Made by a program: the position numbers and the translations under genes
Shown: positions 37,406 to 46,682 of the stretch, in pieces
Layout: each line of letters begins with the position of its first letter
Position numbering within the stretch: the first letter of the stretch is position 1
From: Acetobacter tropicalis
GTDB taxonomy: Bacteria > Pseudomonadota > Alphaproteobacteria > Acetobacterales > Acetobacteraceae
Assembly: GCF_001580915.1 (NCBI RefSeq)
Contig: NZ_LHZQ01000219.1
Span: 30,750-94,749, forward strand
Direction of reading: 5' to 3'
DNA length: 64,000 bases
Notes under the pieces: generated by a model
The model's database searches: none
The model's input: the letters and a program-made list of their open reading frames with translations, nothing else
Told to the model about the DNA's origin: nothing

Positions 37406-37456
37406 GCAGCACCCGACAGGCAGCCTGATAAGTCTGTCGGAGAATGCTGCATTTTT
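37406..37456 (+). terminator. otsB-otsA-dsbB operon terminator
   Basis: GCAGCA-CCGACAG pairs with CTGTCGG-TGCTGC as an interrupted long stem, followed by ATTTTT. Confidence 0.7.
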
Positions 37457-37575
37457 CCCATCTGCTACAGAGGCATCGTGTTCCGGTGCCTCTATCTGCA
37501 TCAGCTTGCAAAAATCTCTGCTTTCCCAGCCAAAAAAACTCTCAGTAGTGTTCAGAAGCTGGTTTTCAAAACGGG

Positions 37576-38037
37576 TTATGTCTGGTTTTCGGGAATGTGT
37601 GCTTCTTGCAAAATATGCTTAGCAAGACTGGCGGCACGCTTGCTTGCAGTTGCCCCCAATTCAGTAATGGCTTTGTAGGAAAACCAGCGGCATTCCAGCG
37701 CATCATCACCTGCGCAGGGTATCTGGCTGGCCGGTGCTGTTTCTGTGCAGCATACGGCAATGATGATGTAATGAAACGTCAGTGTGCCATCGGGGTCATA
37801 ATGCAGGCTGTCAAAAACATCAGCAACGTGCGTGGCTTTGGCGCAGAGGCCGGTTTCTTCCTGCAACTCCCGTTCCGCAGCCTGAAGCAGGGGTTCACCG
37901 GGCTCAATGCGCCCACCGGGAAATCCCCATAGCCCTGCATCCGGCGGATTGGCGCGTCGGATCAACAGGAAGTCGGAACCGCGCCGCACCACGGCAAGAA
38001 CACCTGCTCGGGGCATAAAAGGGGATGTTTGTGTCAT
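37576..38037 (-). CDS. Nudix hydrolase
   Basis: A 153-residue Nudix protein; the box 'GGRIEPGEPLLQAAERELQEETG' is complete, with REXXEE represented by 'RELQEE'. Start 'FMPRAGVLAVVRRGSDFLLIRRANPPDAGLWGFPGG' is typical of enzymes acting on nucleoside-diphosphate derivatives (MutT/ADP-ribose type). Substrate unknown. ATG 38037 has AGAAG upstream and is preferred to 38055. Confidence 0.88.
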   Translation of the reverse strand: MTQTSPFMPRAGVLAVVRRGSDFLLIRRANPPDAGLWGFPGGRIEPGEPLLQAAERELQEETGLCAKATHVADVFDSLHYDPDGTLTFHYIIIAVCCTETAPASQIPCAGDDALECRWFSYKAITELGATASKRAASLAKHILQEAHIPENQT

Positions 38038-38376
38038 TACGCTTCTATCAACCAAATAACTGAATGGGGCTTCAGGTCCAAGTATAAGGGGAAAGCCCCG
38101 CTGATCAAAAAGTCAGAAAATCGGCTTTTATGAAAATAATGACCTGACGATTCATCGGTTTTAGAACTGAACAGCAACCTGGGCACGTACCTGGTTCCCT
38201 CAGTAGGTTTTTTCTATGCGTGGTTGTGTTGACGTTGCCTGTTTGTATGCCAGCCTCCCGCATTTCCCATGCAACGGATGTGTGTGAGGGGGGTTAGATT
38301 TTGCGTCTCTCTTCCCAGATCCTGCGGATAGTGGGAGGATGACGGTATTGTTTATAGTTGTTGGGAGTTCTCAGGA
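38038..38376. other. Divergent control region between Nudix and aldo/keto reductase genes
   Basis: About 340 bases without a convincing gene. GGGGCTT...AAGCCCC (38069-38098) is a short inverted repeat near the Nudix start. GGGAG lies before the reductase ATG. Confidence 0.4.
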
Positions 38377-39360
38377 ATGACAGCAGAAATGCTTTCTATC
38401 CCAGGTCTGGCCAAACCGGCCTCACGCATCGCCCTTGGAACATGGGCTATTGGCGGGGCCATGTGGGGCGGACCGGATGATGAGAATGCCGCCAGAACCA
38501 TTGATAAGGCGCTTGATCTTGGCATCAATGTTATTGATACCGCTCCCGTTTACGGCTTTGGTCATTCAGAAGATGTGATTGGCCGGGCGCTGGAAGGCAA
38601 ACGGGATCGTGTGATTCTGGCCACTAAAGTCGGCCTGAACTGGCAGGACGGCAAGGTGTTCCGTGATAGCCGGCCAGAGCGTATCAAACAGGAAGTGGAA
38701 GACTCACTGCGGCGGCTGCGCACGGACCATATTGATCTTTATCAGGTGCATTGGCCCGACCCCAAAACGCCAATTGAAGAGACAGCGCGGGCGCTTGAGC
38801 AACTGGTCACGGATGGCAAGGTGCGGGCTCTGGGCGTGAGTAACTTCTCGCCAGCCCAGATGGATGAATTCCGCAAGGTGGCTCCACTTGCCGCGGTGCA
38901 GCCGCCTTACAACCTGTTTGAGCGCGAGATTGAAAAGGATGTGCTGCCGTACGCCATTCAGAACAAGCTTGTGGTGCTGGCATATGGTCCTCTTTGCCGG
39001 GGGCTGCTGTCTGGCCGTATGACGGCGGATCGGAAATTTGAAGGGGATGATCTGCGCAAGACCGACCCCAAATTCAAAGAGCCGCGCTTTGGCCAGTATC
39101 TGAAGGCAGTGGCAGACCTCAAAGCCATTGCAGACAAGCACGGCAAGAGCATGCTGGCGTTGGCGATCCGCTGGGTGCTGGACCGTGGGCCGACCATTGC
39201 TTTGTGGGGCGCAAGAAAGCCCGAACAGATCAGTGGTGTGGATGATGCTCTGGACTGGAAGCTGGATGAAGCAGACATGAAAGAGATTGACGCCATCCTG
39301 ACCCGTGACATTACGGACCCGGTAGGACCGGAGTTCATGGCGCCGCCCGCACGCGCCTGA
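38377..39360 (+). CDS. Aldo/keto reductase
   Basis: NADPH-type (alpha/beta)8 oxidoreductase of 327 residues. Catalytic tetrad: Asp in 'NVIDTAPVYGFGHSED', Tyr in the same segment, Lys in 'VILATKVGLNW' and His in 'IDLYQVHWPDP'. 'VRALGVSNFSPAQMDEF' is the family signature. It resembles the class that reduces sugars, aldehydes or keto-acids in acetic acid bacteria; the substrate is not determined. Confidence 0.93.
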   Translation: MTAEMLSIPGLAKPASRIALGTWAIGGAMWGGPDDENAARTIDKALDLGINVIDTAPVYGFGHSEDVIGRALEGKRDRVILATKVGLNWQDGKVFRDSRPERIKQEVEDSLRRLRTDHIDLYQVHWPDPKTPIEETARALEQLVTDGKVRALGVSNFSPAQMDEFRKVAPLAAVQPPYNLFEREIEKDVLPYAIQNKLVVLAYGPLCRGLLSGRMTADRKFEGDDLRKTDPKFKEPRFGQYLKAVADLKAIADKHGKSMLALAIRWVLDRGPTIALWGARKPEQISGVDDALDWKLDEADMKEIDAILTRDITDPVGPEFMAPPARA

Positions 39361-39487
39361 AGGAGTGGCAGGAAGGGGCAGCGGGCCCCTTCCATACGGG
39401 CTTGCTGTAAGACCCGCCGTGGTCGCAGGGCTGGCGTCCGGGGTTTAACGTTGACTCGGCAAGCCGCTTTTCCGCAAGCTGTCAGGA

Positions 39488-39937
39488 ATGAAAGACCCCT
39501 CCACCCTTCCTGAAGCGCCAGAACAACCGGGAACGGTCTTCCAGTTCCCGCTTCAGCAGGTTCTGAGCAGCCAGCAGGCGGCTGGCTATCTGGGGGTTTC
39601 TGAAAAACGGTTGCGGATTCTGGCGCTGTTTGGCGGTGGCCCGGCCCGCGTCAGGCAGGGCGGTGCTACGCCTCATTATCGCAAGGATGATCTGGACGCA
39701 TACAGCGCCGCGCTGTTTTCCTATGCCGGACTTTCAGATGATGAACTGGCCCGGTATCGCAGCAACCGCACAGCAAGCGGTTTTTCAGGTATTGATCGCT
39801 TTATGGACATGGCCAGTCGGGATGAACTCTCTCAGGCGTGTGCGTTTATTGGCGGTCGTATTGCCATTGTTCTTGGCATGGTGGTGATAGTGCTTTCCCA
39901 CACCCCCCTTTCACGCATGCTGTTTCATATGCAGTAA
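39488..39937 (+). CDS. Helix-turn-helix protein with C-terminal membrane segment
   Basis: A 149-residue protein. Residues about 25-75 ('LSSQQAAGYLGVSEKRLRILALFGGGPARVRQGGATPHYRKDDLDAY') form an excisionase/MerR-like winged helix domain; residues about 125-145 ('AIVLGMVVIVLSHTPLSRML') are hydrophobic and look like a single membrane anchor. This is an unusual pairing for such a domain. No phage genes are nearby, so a phage origin is unlikely. Function unknown. Confidence 0.75.
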   Translation: MKDPSTLPEAPEQPGTVFQFPLQQVLSSQQAAGYLGVSEKRLRILALFGGGPARVRQGGATPHYRKDDLDAYSAALFSYAGLSDDELARYRSNRTASGFSGIDRFMDMASRDELSQACAFIGGRIAIVLGMVVIVLSHTPLSRMLFHMQ

Positions 39938-40006
39938 GGCGGTTTTTGGCGCGGTGGAGCGGGGCAGCCCTTGCGGGAGGCCGCGCTGTGCCCCATCTTG
40001 CTTTCT

Positions 40007-42274
40007 ATGGCCACACAGTCTGCATCCCGTTCCTCTTCCTCCGCAGCGCGGGGCAAGAAACGTCCCTCCCTGAGCGAAAAGGCAGCCGCACTGCCGCCCG
40101 TGCTGTTCAAGCCGGAAAAACAGGCGGCTCGGCCCAAGCTCAAGCGGATGGAAGTGGTTTCCGAATATGAACCCGCCGGGGATCAGCCACAGGCCATCAA
40201 GGAACTGGTGAAGGGCGTTGAGGCCAATGAGCGGGATCAGGTGCTGCTGGGGGTTACGGGCTCCGGCAAGACCTTCACCATGGCCAAGATGATTGAGGCC
40301 ACCCAGAAGCCAACCCTCATTCTGGCTCCCAACAAGACATTGGCTGCACAGCTTTATGGGGAAATGAAGCAGTTTTTCCCGAATAATGCGGTCGAATATT
40401 TTGTCAGTTACTATGATTATTATCAGCCGGAAGCCTATGTGCCACGGTCTGACACCTATATTGAAAAAGATAGTCAGATCAATGAACAGATAGACCGGAT
40501 GCGTCACGCCGCCACGCAGGCGCTGCTGGAGCGGAATGACGTGATCATTGTTGCGTCCGTTTCCTGCATTTACGGTATCGGGTCGGTCGAAACTTACTCC
40601 CGCATGGTGGTAAAGCTGGAATTGGGTGGCGAGATTGATCGGGACCGATTGGTGCGCGGTCTGGTGGAACTGCAATACCGCCGGAATGATGCCGCGTTTA
40701 CCCGTGGTACGTTCCGCGTGCGGGGTGAGACCATTGATGTCTTTCCGGTGCAGAATGAAGACCGTGCCTGGCGTATTTCCCTGTTTGGCGATGAAATTGA
40801 CGGCATTATCGAGTTTGACCCTTTAACAGGGGAAAAAACGGCGGATCTGCAGGAAGTCACCATTTACGCCAACAGTCACTATGTGACACCTCGGCCCACG
40901 CTCAATCAGGCTATCAAAGGCATCAAGCAGGAACTGCGCGAACAGCTTGATCGTTTCACGCAGCAGGGAAAACTGCTGGAAGCAGAACGGCTGGATCAAC
41001 GCACTACCTTTGATCTGGAAATGCTGGAAACCACAGGTGTGTGCAAAGGGATTGAAAACTATTCCCGTTACCTGTCTGGCCGTGAACCGGGTGATCCACC
41101 GCCAACCCTGTTTGAATATCTGCCTGAAGATGCTTTGCTGATTGTGGATGAAAGCCATGTGACCGTGCCCCAGATTGGGGGCATGGAGCGCGGGGATAAC
41201 GCGCGTAAATCCACCTTGGCGGAGTTCGGCTTCCGTCTGCCCTCCTGCCTTGATAACCGGCCTCTCAATTTTGCAGAGTGGGATACCTTTCGTCCGCAGA
41301 CCGTGTTTGTCAGCGCCACCCCCGGCCCGTGGGAAATGGAACGTACCGGCGGTGTATTTGCCGAGCAGGTTATCCGTCCGACGGGGCTGATTGACCCTGT
41401 TACGGATATCCGTCCGGTTGAGCATCAGGTGGATGATCTTCTGGCAGAATGCCGTCTGACTATTGCCAAAGGTGGCCGTGTTCTGGTGACAACGCTTACC
41501 AAACGCATGGCGGAAGATCTGACGGATTATCTGAATGAAGCCGGTATCCGTGTGCGCTATTTGCATTCGGATGTCGATACACTTGAACGGATTGAAATTA
41601 TCCGGGATCTGCGCGTAGGGGCGTTTGATGTTCTGATCGGGATCAACCTTCTGCGTGAGGGGCTGGATATCCCGGAATGTTCGCTTGTGGCCATTCTGGA
41701 TGCGGATAAGGAAGGCTTCCTGCGGTCTCGCACCTCACTGATCCAGACCATTGGTCGTGCTGCCCGTAACGTGGAAGGCAGGGTGTTGCTGTACGCCGAT
41801 AAAATGACGGATTCCCTCCGTTACGCGGTGGAAGAAACAGCCCGCAGGCGTGAAAAGCAGATGGCGTGGAACGAAGCGCACGGCATTACCCCGCAAAGCG
41901 TGCGCAAGAATATCAGTGATATTGTTTCTTCTGTCTTTGAGCAGGATTACGTCACCATCGCCCCGGATGAAGATACGGGTGTGACGGAATTTGTTGGGCA
42001 GGATCTTGATGCCGCTATTGCTGGCCTTGAAAAGCGCATGCGTGAGGCAGCCGCCAATCTGGAATTTGAAACAGCAGCGCGCCTGCGTGATGAAATCAAA
42101 CGGCTGGAAGCACTGCAACTGGGGATAGAGCCTCCCCCGCAGCCAACATCTACGGCCGGAAAAAAGCCAGCCGGGCGGCGCAAAAAGCAGGATCAGGTTC
42201 CGCGTCCCCTCGGGCCAGGCGGGGGAGGGTATGACCCCAAACCCAAAAAAGGCCGCACCCGAAGCCGGGGTTAG
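40007..42274 (+). CDS. uvrB: Excinuclease ABC subunit B
   Basis: Damage-recognition helicase-like subunit of nucleotide excision repair, about 755 residues. Walker A '[18 protein letters not shown]', the beta-hairpin '[21 protein letters not shown]', helicase motif '[11 protein letters not shown]', '[20 protein letters not shown]' and a C-terminal UVR motif '[28 protein letters not shown]' to bind UvrC. An extra ~45-residue basic N-terminus and a basic C-terminal tail are extensions. Start ATG 40007 lacks a good ribosome site; the frame opens at TTG 39971. Confidence 0.96.
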   Translation: MATQSASRSSSSAARGKKRPSLSEKAAALPPVLFKPEKQAARPKLKRMEVVSEYEPAGDQPQAIKELVKGVEANERDQVLLGVTGSGKTFTMAKMIEATQKPTLILAPNKTLAAQLYGEMKQFFPNNAVEYFVSYYDYYQPEAYVPRSDTYIEKDSQINEQIDRMRHAATQALLERNDVIIVASVSCIYGIGSVETYSRMVVKLELGGEIDRDRLVRGLVELQYRRNDAAFTRGTFRVRGETIDVFPVQNEDRAWRISLFGDEIDGIIEFDPLTGEKTADLQEVTIYANSHYVTPRPTLNQAIKGIKQELREQLDRFTQQGKLLEAERLDQRTTFDLEMLETTGVCKGIENYSRYLSGREPGDPPPTLFEYLPEDALLIVDESHVTVPQIGGMERGDNARKSTLAEFGFRLPSCLDNRPLNFAEWDTFRPQTVFVSATPGPWEMERTGGVFAEQVIRPTGLIDPVTDIRPVEHQVDDLLAECRLTIAKGGRVLVTTLTKRMAEDLTDYLNEAGIRVRYLHSDVDTLERIEIIRDLRVGAFDVLIGINLLREGLDIPECSLVAILDADKEGFLRSRTSLIQTIGRAARNVEGRVLLYADKMTDSLRYAVEETARRREKQMAWNEAHGITPQSVRKNISDIVSSVFEQDYVTIAPDEDTGVTEFVGQDLDAAIAGLEKRMREAAANLEFETAARLRDEIKRLEALQLGIEPPPQPTSTAGKKPAGRRKKQDQVPRPLGPGGGGYDPKPKKGRTRSRG

Positions 42275-42294
42275 CCGAAAGGGGCGGTTTTTTT
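42253..42294 (+). terminator. uvrB terminator
   Basis: CCGC-a-CCC pairs with GGG-GCGG around a 20-base loop, followed by seven T. The 5' arm lies within the last uvrB codons. Confidence 0.7.
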
Positions 42295-42578
42295 AAGAAG
42301 TGGAAACAGGCCCGCCAATAGGGCAGGTAATCCTGCTTGTCCTGTTGAGAACGATGCGTCACATTTCTTAAAAAACATCTGGCCTATTGAAATTTTTCTG
42401 AAACAAACGGTCTGTTAATGCCAGTGATTTCCTGAGCATGATCATTTTTCTCTTTAAAAAGCCGAAGAGACAGGCAGCCTAAGAGAACAACGGATAATGT
42501 ATTGAGATGATATCAAAATGCTCGTCTTTTAATTGAGAGATCTCTGGTTTCTTTTCCTCAATTTTGAAAATGATATCT
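42295..42578. other. AT-rich gene-free spacer after uvrB
   Basis: About 285 bases, AT-rich, between two convergent genes. I see no coding frame and no repeat beyond the flanking terminators. Confidence 0.4.
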
Positions 42579-42612
42579 GAAAGCCTCCTAACAGCAGTGT
42601 CAGGAGGCTTTC
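42579..42612 (-). terminator. Terminator of the AI-2E-family gene
   Basis: GAAAGCCTCCT and AGGAGGCTTTC form a perfect 11-bp stem with a 12-base loop, 7 bases past the stop at 42620. The T-run is short (TTTC). Confidence 0.7.
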
Positions 42613-42619
42613 AAAGTGA

Positions 42620-43699
42620 TCACGCTGGGGTTTCTGGTGCGGCGGTTCTGGCTTCCGCCAGCCAGCTTTTGACCAACGTATAGGTTACAGAGAGAATAAC
42701 GGGGCCGACAAAAATCCCCACAAGCCCAAAGGCGGACAAGCCTCCAATAACGCCCAGCATGATCAGGATAAGCGGCACGTCCGCCTGTTTGCGGATAAGG
42801 TAAGGGCGCAGCACGTTATCAATCACAATGGTCAGGACGGTGATAACCAGCAGAACAATGGCGCTCAGCATGTCCTTGAAGAAAAACATCCAGATTACAG
42901 CAGGAATAAGTGTTACGCCGGGCCCCGCCTGAAGCAGGCAGGCAATAAAGGTAATGGCGGTGAGAACACTGGCCCATGGCATGCCGGTTATTTCCATCCC
43001 TGCGCCGCCCACCGCTGTTTCAACAAGGGCTGTTACCGTCACACCTATGGCCACGCCGCGGATGGTGCGGCCTGCCAGCAGGATCATGTCCTTGCCGCGT
43101 TGTTCCGCCAGAGCGTAGCCAAACCCCAGCACCAGTTTGGTGGCCGCTTCACCCTTGGCGTGGAGCGCGGCCATGATGACCAGCGTCAGCAGAAACTGTA
43201 ATGCAAGCATGCTGAACCCGCCCAGATAATTCAGAACCCAGCGGATAATCTGTCCGGTATCAGGCACCATGTTATCCAGCAGCTGGGGCAGGCGTGCGTT
43301 TTCAATTTTCTGCCACAGGGTAATGCTTTTGGGTCCTATCAGCGGCAGGTTGGCCAGCCAGTGTGGTTCGGCAGGCACACGGAACTTCATGGCGGTCTCC
43401 CCAAACTGCATCAATTCTGCGGAATGGGTCATGAGGGTGGTCATTGCGAGCCAGAAGGGCAGCACAAATACCAGCAACGCAATCAGCGTGGTGCAAGATA
43501 CGGCCAGAGCCCGGCTACCCCAGAGCAGTTTCTGTATGCGAAGCAACAGGGGCCATGTGGTTATGCCAATGGTCATGGCCCAGATGGTAGCGGGAAGAAA
43601 CGGGCGCACCACCCATAGCGAGAACAGGATCATCACGCCCGCCATCAGGGCGGCCAGAACCGCGCGGGATTCCCGCGGCGTAGGAAGGGAGGAACTCAT
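42620..43699 (-). CDS. AI-2E family transporter (PerM/YhhT type)
   Basis: A 359-residue multi-pass inner-membrane protein of the UPF0118/AI-2E exporter family. Family patterns: 'LVVRPFLPATIWAMTIGITTWPL'-like segment, 'MEITGMPWASVLTAITFIACLLQAGPGVTLIPAVIWMF' and the C-terminal 'VIGGLSAFGLVGIFVGPVILSVTYTLVKSWL'. Members export AI-2 or carry ions; the actual substrate is unknown. ATG 43699 is chosen with AGG upstream; the frame opens at 43780. Confidence 0.88.
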   Translation of the reverse strand: MSSSLPTPRESRAVLAALMAGVMILFSLWVVRPFLPATIWAMTIGITTWPLLLRIQKLLWGSRALAVSCTTLIALLVFVLPFWLAMTTLMTHSAELMQFGETAMKFRVPAEPHWLANLPLIGPKSITLWQKIENARLPQLLDNMVPDTGQIIRWVLNYLGGFSMLALQFLLTLVIMAALHAKGEAATKLVLGFGYALAEQRGKDMILLAGRTIRGVAIGVTVTALVETAVGGAGMEITGMPWASVLTAITFIACLLQAGPGVTLIPAVIWMFFFKDMLSAIVLLVITVLTIVIDNVLRPYLIRKQADVPLILIMLGVIGGLSAFGLVGIFVGPVILSVTYTLVKSWLAEARTAAPETPA

Positions 43700-43922
43700 G
43701 CGCGGGCCTGTTGGGAATAGATTAAGGGAGGAAAGAAAAATGTCATGCTGAACTGTCTGGCTTGCAGGTGCGTGCTGCACCGGGGTTGAATAGTTCTTCT
43801 TTACTCTACCTCCGCGTTGCCTCCCACCCTGTAGTTCTGTAACTCCCTGTGAACGGAAATGGCGCGGAGGTCATGCCAGTCAAGGCAGATTTCAAAACCG
43901 CGCAGGTTTGAAAAGAGAGATC

Positions 43923-45881
43923 ATGCCAGAACAGCTAGAACTGCCACCGTCCCAACAGAAACGAAACCTGCGGTTCTGGCTCCTGTGTGCAGGCGGCGGG
44001 CTATGTGTCGTAACCGTAGCTTCCGCTGTGGCAGGGTGGATGGCAGTCTCGCATGTCAATCTGGGGCCGTTTGTCGGACGTCGCGCCACAGCCATGCTAG
44101 GTCGTCCTGTTTCTGTGGAAGCCCTTTCCGTTACGCCTGGACGGTGGGTGAAGGTGGCTCTTTCAGGCGTGAAGGTTGCCAACATCCCCGGTGGCAGTCA
44201 GCCGGATATGGTGCAGGCAGGTAAGCTGGAGGCAGAAGTGAAACTGTCCTCCCTTCTTCACGGTCCCATGGTGGTGCGGCATGTGGCGGGGGAAGGGATT
44301 CACGTTCTGGTGGAACGTACGCCTGATAAGCAGCCCAACTGGCGTTTCCAGATGCACGGTCTGCCGGGGGCACATGAGGCGGCCCCGCCAGCGCACCCGC
44401 CGACATCCGGCATTACCTCACCGTCTCAGGTGGTTCCAGATGATCGGAGCGCCTATCCCACAGCACTTGATGTGGTTTTTCGGAACAGTGATGTTACGTA
44501 CCGCACGGCCCATGGGTCCTCATTCCGGACCACGTTGAACAGCGTCAACCTTCAGACAGAAAATGCCACAACGCCTGTCAAATTCGCGGTGGATGGGGCC
44601 TATAACGGGCAGCCGGTGCAGCTTACGGTCAACATGCAGTCCTTTGATTCTTTGCGCCACACACACACACCTTATGGCATGGTTGTGCAGGGACAGTCGG
44701 GTGATCTGAAATTCACCTTTGATGGCACGGCAACAGATCCTGTGAATGCAGATGGCCTTTCCGGCAAGATCACTGCGGATACGCCAACCTCACGCCCGCT
44801 CATGACAATTGCAGGCATGGCCCTGCCACAGGATATTCCCCTGCATATGGAAGGCCAGTTTACCCATGCGGGAAATTTCTGGTCTCTCACACAAGGCAAG
44901 GGAATGGTGAAGAACAACGCCCAGAGCATTACGCTGGCCGAACTGGATGAAGGGACACGCGGCCAGCCTGACCGTGTGAAGGCGGATATTGCATTCGATC
45001 ACCTCAATCTGAACGATTTTCTGGGCAAAGAAGGGGCCTCCAATCCGGCCTCGACCGATATGGTGCTTGATGTGAGCCAGAACCCGGACCCGCTGATAGA
45101 CGCACATCTTTCGGCCAAAGGCATCACCTACAATATTTACCATTTTTCCGATGCCAGCCTGACAGCCGCCGTAACCCCCGGCGTAATGGCCGTGAAAAAT
45201 CTTTCTCTGGCATATCTGGGTGCAACCATGACCGCTTCCGGCCAGATTGCGGCGGCCGATCAGGGAAAAGCCCACGTGCAGGGATCAGTTGCCTTAACAA
45301 AGGTGGATATTGACAGATTCCGCCGGGCGTTGGGCTTTCAGGCTGTGCCGCTACAAGGGCAGGTGGATGTGCAGATGACCGCCAGCGCCACACAGCACAC
45401 AGTGAATGCTGTTGTTCAGCAGGCAGATATTGCCGCCGCTGTGGCCATGACCAATGGCGCGCTTGATCGCAAGATTATCCGGGCGGCATCGGCTGATCTG
45501 CGCATGTTGTTTCATACTCCGCAGGGCACAACCCCTGTTTCCTGCCTACTGGGTGTTGTCAGTTCTCATGGTGGGGTGGGGCAGGCCGTGCCGCTGCGCA
45601 TTAAAACGGCGGAGGGAACACTCTCCGCCAATGCGCGGTTCGATCTCAACCGGCGGTGGTTTGATCTGACGTTTGGAAGCCAGGGCAAAACAACGGGCCG
45701 TTTTGCGCTGGATATTCCGGTGCAGGTGAGCGGCAGTTTCAGCAATCCACATATCGGGTTGGCACGGTGGTCGGCTGATGGACGGGCCATGCTGGCCCAG
45801 AGCGAACGGCTGAACGCCCTGCCAGCCGGGGTAAAGCAGTTTGCGCAGCGCAACGCCTGTTATCGGGCCATAGCGCAGTAA
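43923..45881 (+). CDS. AsmA-family envelope protein
   Basis: A 652-residue protein with one N-terminal membrane helix ('FWLLCAGGGLCVVTVASAVAGW') and a large periplasmic part. 'VEALSVTPGRWVKVALSGVKVAN' near residue 80 and the repeated strand pattern fit the AsmA family, whose members are bridge-like lipid transporters or outer-membrane assembly helpers. C-terminal AsmA_2-like region 'GQIAAADQGKAHVQGSVALTKVDIDRF'. Start ATG 43923, with an AGAGAG site; TTG 43908 also opens the frame. Confidence 0.85.
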   Translation: MPEQLELPPSQQKRNLRFWLLCAGGGLCVVTVASAVAGWMAVSHVNLGPFVGRRATAMLGRPVSVEALSVTPGRWVKVALSGVKVANIPGGSQPDMVQAGKLEAEVKLSSLLHGPMVVRHVAGEGIHVLVERTPDKQPNWRFQMHGLPGAHEAAPPAHPPTSGITSPSQVVPDDRSAYPTALDVVFRNSDVTYRTAHGSSFRTTLNSVNLQTENATTPVKFAVDGAYNGQPVQLTVNMQSFDSLRHTHTPYGMVVQGQSGDLKFTFDGTATDPVNADGLSGKITADTPTSRPLMTIAGMALPQDIPLHMEGQFTHAGNFWSLTQGKGMVKNNAQSITLAELDEGTRGQPDRVKADIAFDHLNLNDFLGKEGASNPASTDMVLDVSQNPDPLIDAHLSAKGITYNIYHFSDASLTAAVTPGVMAVKNLSLAYLGATMTASGQIAAADQGKAHVQGSVALTKVDIDRFRRALGFQAVPLQGQVDVQMTASATQHTVNAVVQQADIAAAVAMTNGALDRKIIRAASADLRMLFHTPQGTTPVSCLLGVVSSHGGVGQAVPLRIKTAEGTLSANARFDLNRRWFDLTFGSQGKTTGRFALDIPVQVSGSFSNPHIGLARWSADGRAMLAQSERLNALPAGVKQFAQRNACYRAIAQ

Positions 45882-45973
45882 CGGCGTTGACGGGGAATGA
45901 GGTGAAGGCTTGTTCCCGTCGCTTATCCCTTCTACCGTGCAGATGACAACAAGTTCATATCTGGACGGAACGC

Positions 45974-46633
45974 ATGACAACGTCTGAGACCACACTCGAG
46001 CCAGATTACGCGGCCCTGGCCGCGGCACCTGTCTGCGCGGACCCGTTCCCGCATGTGGTGGTGCCGCATTTTATCCGCCAGCAAGATCTGTCACGGCTGT
46101 TTGCCGCTATGCCGGACATTCAGGCAGGCGGCTCCTTTCCGCCTGCGTCTCTTTCCCTGTCGCCTCTGGTGAAATCTCTGGTGGAGGCTATGGAAGGGCC
46201 AAAACTGCGGCAGATGGTGGGGGAAAAGCTGGGTCTTGCGCTTGAAAACGCTCCGTCCATGCTGACCATCCGTGGCCGCACACGGGAGAAGGATGGCCGA
46301 ATTCATACGGATTCTCTGGCAAAGCGTGTCACCATACTGCTCTATCTCAACCCGGCTGATGAGACATGGCAGAAACAGGAAGGGTGCCTGCGTCTGCTGC
46401 GCGGGCCCCATGATATTGAAGATTACGCAAAGGAAGTGCCTCCGGTGGATGGCACGTTGCTGATTTTTCCCAATGGTCCCACCACGTGGCATGGCCACCG
46501 TCAGTTTGTGGGGCAGAGATATACCATCCAGTTGAATTACATGACGGAGGATGCGCGTGCGCGGTCTGAACTCCGTCGGCATCAGCTTTCCGCTGTGGCG
46601 AAGAAGCTCGCCATTCCGGGTTTTGGTGCCTGA
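45974..46633 (+). CDS. 2-oxoglutarate-Fe(II) dioxygenase-like protein
   Basis: A 219-residue prolyl-4-hydroxylase-type oxygenase. The metal triad is visible: His and Asp in 'GRIHTDSLAKRVTILLYLNP' and a distal His in 'TWHGHRQFVGQRYTIQLNY', with Arg following to bind 2-oxoglutarate. 'GGCLRLL'-like 'EGCLRLLRGPHD' is the usual middle motif. The hydroxylated target is unknown. It stands between the AsmA gene and the peptidase, both envelope genes. Confidence 0.88.
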   Translation: MTTSETTLEPDYAALAAAPVCADPFPHVVVPHFIRQQDLSRLFAAMPDIQAGGSFPPASLSLSPLVKSLVEAMEGPKLRQMVGEKLGLALENAPSMLTIRGRTREKDGRIHTDSLAKRVTILLYLNPADETWQKQEGCLRLLRGPHDIEDYAKEVPPVDGTLLIFPNGPTTWHGHRQFVGQRYTIQLNYMTEDARARSELRRHQLSAVAKKLAIPGFGA

Positions 46634-46682
46634 ATTTCAGCAGTTTCTCTTAAAATCATGATCCACCACTCAAGGTAATAGA

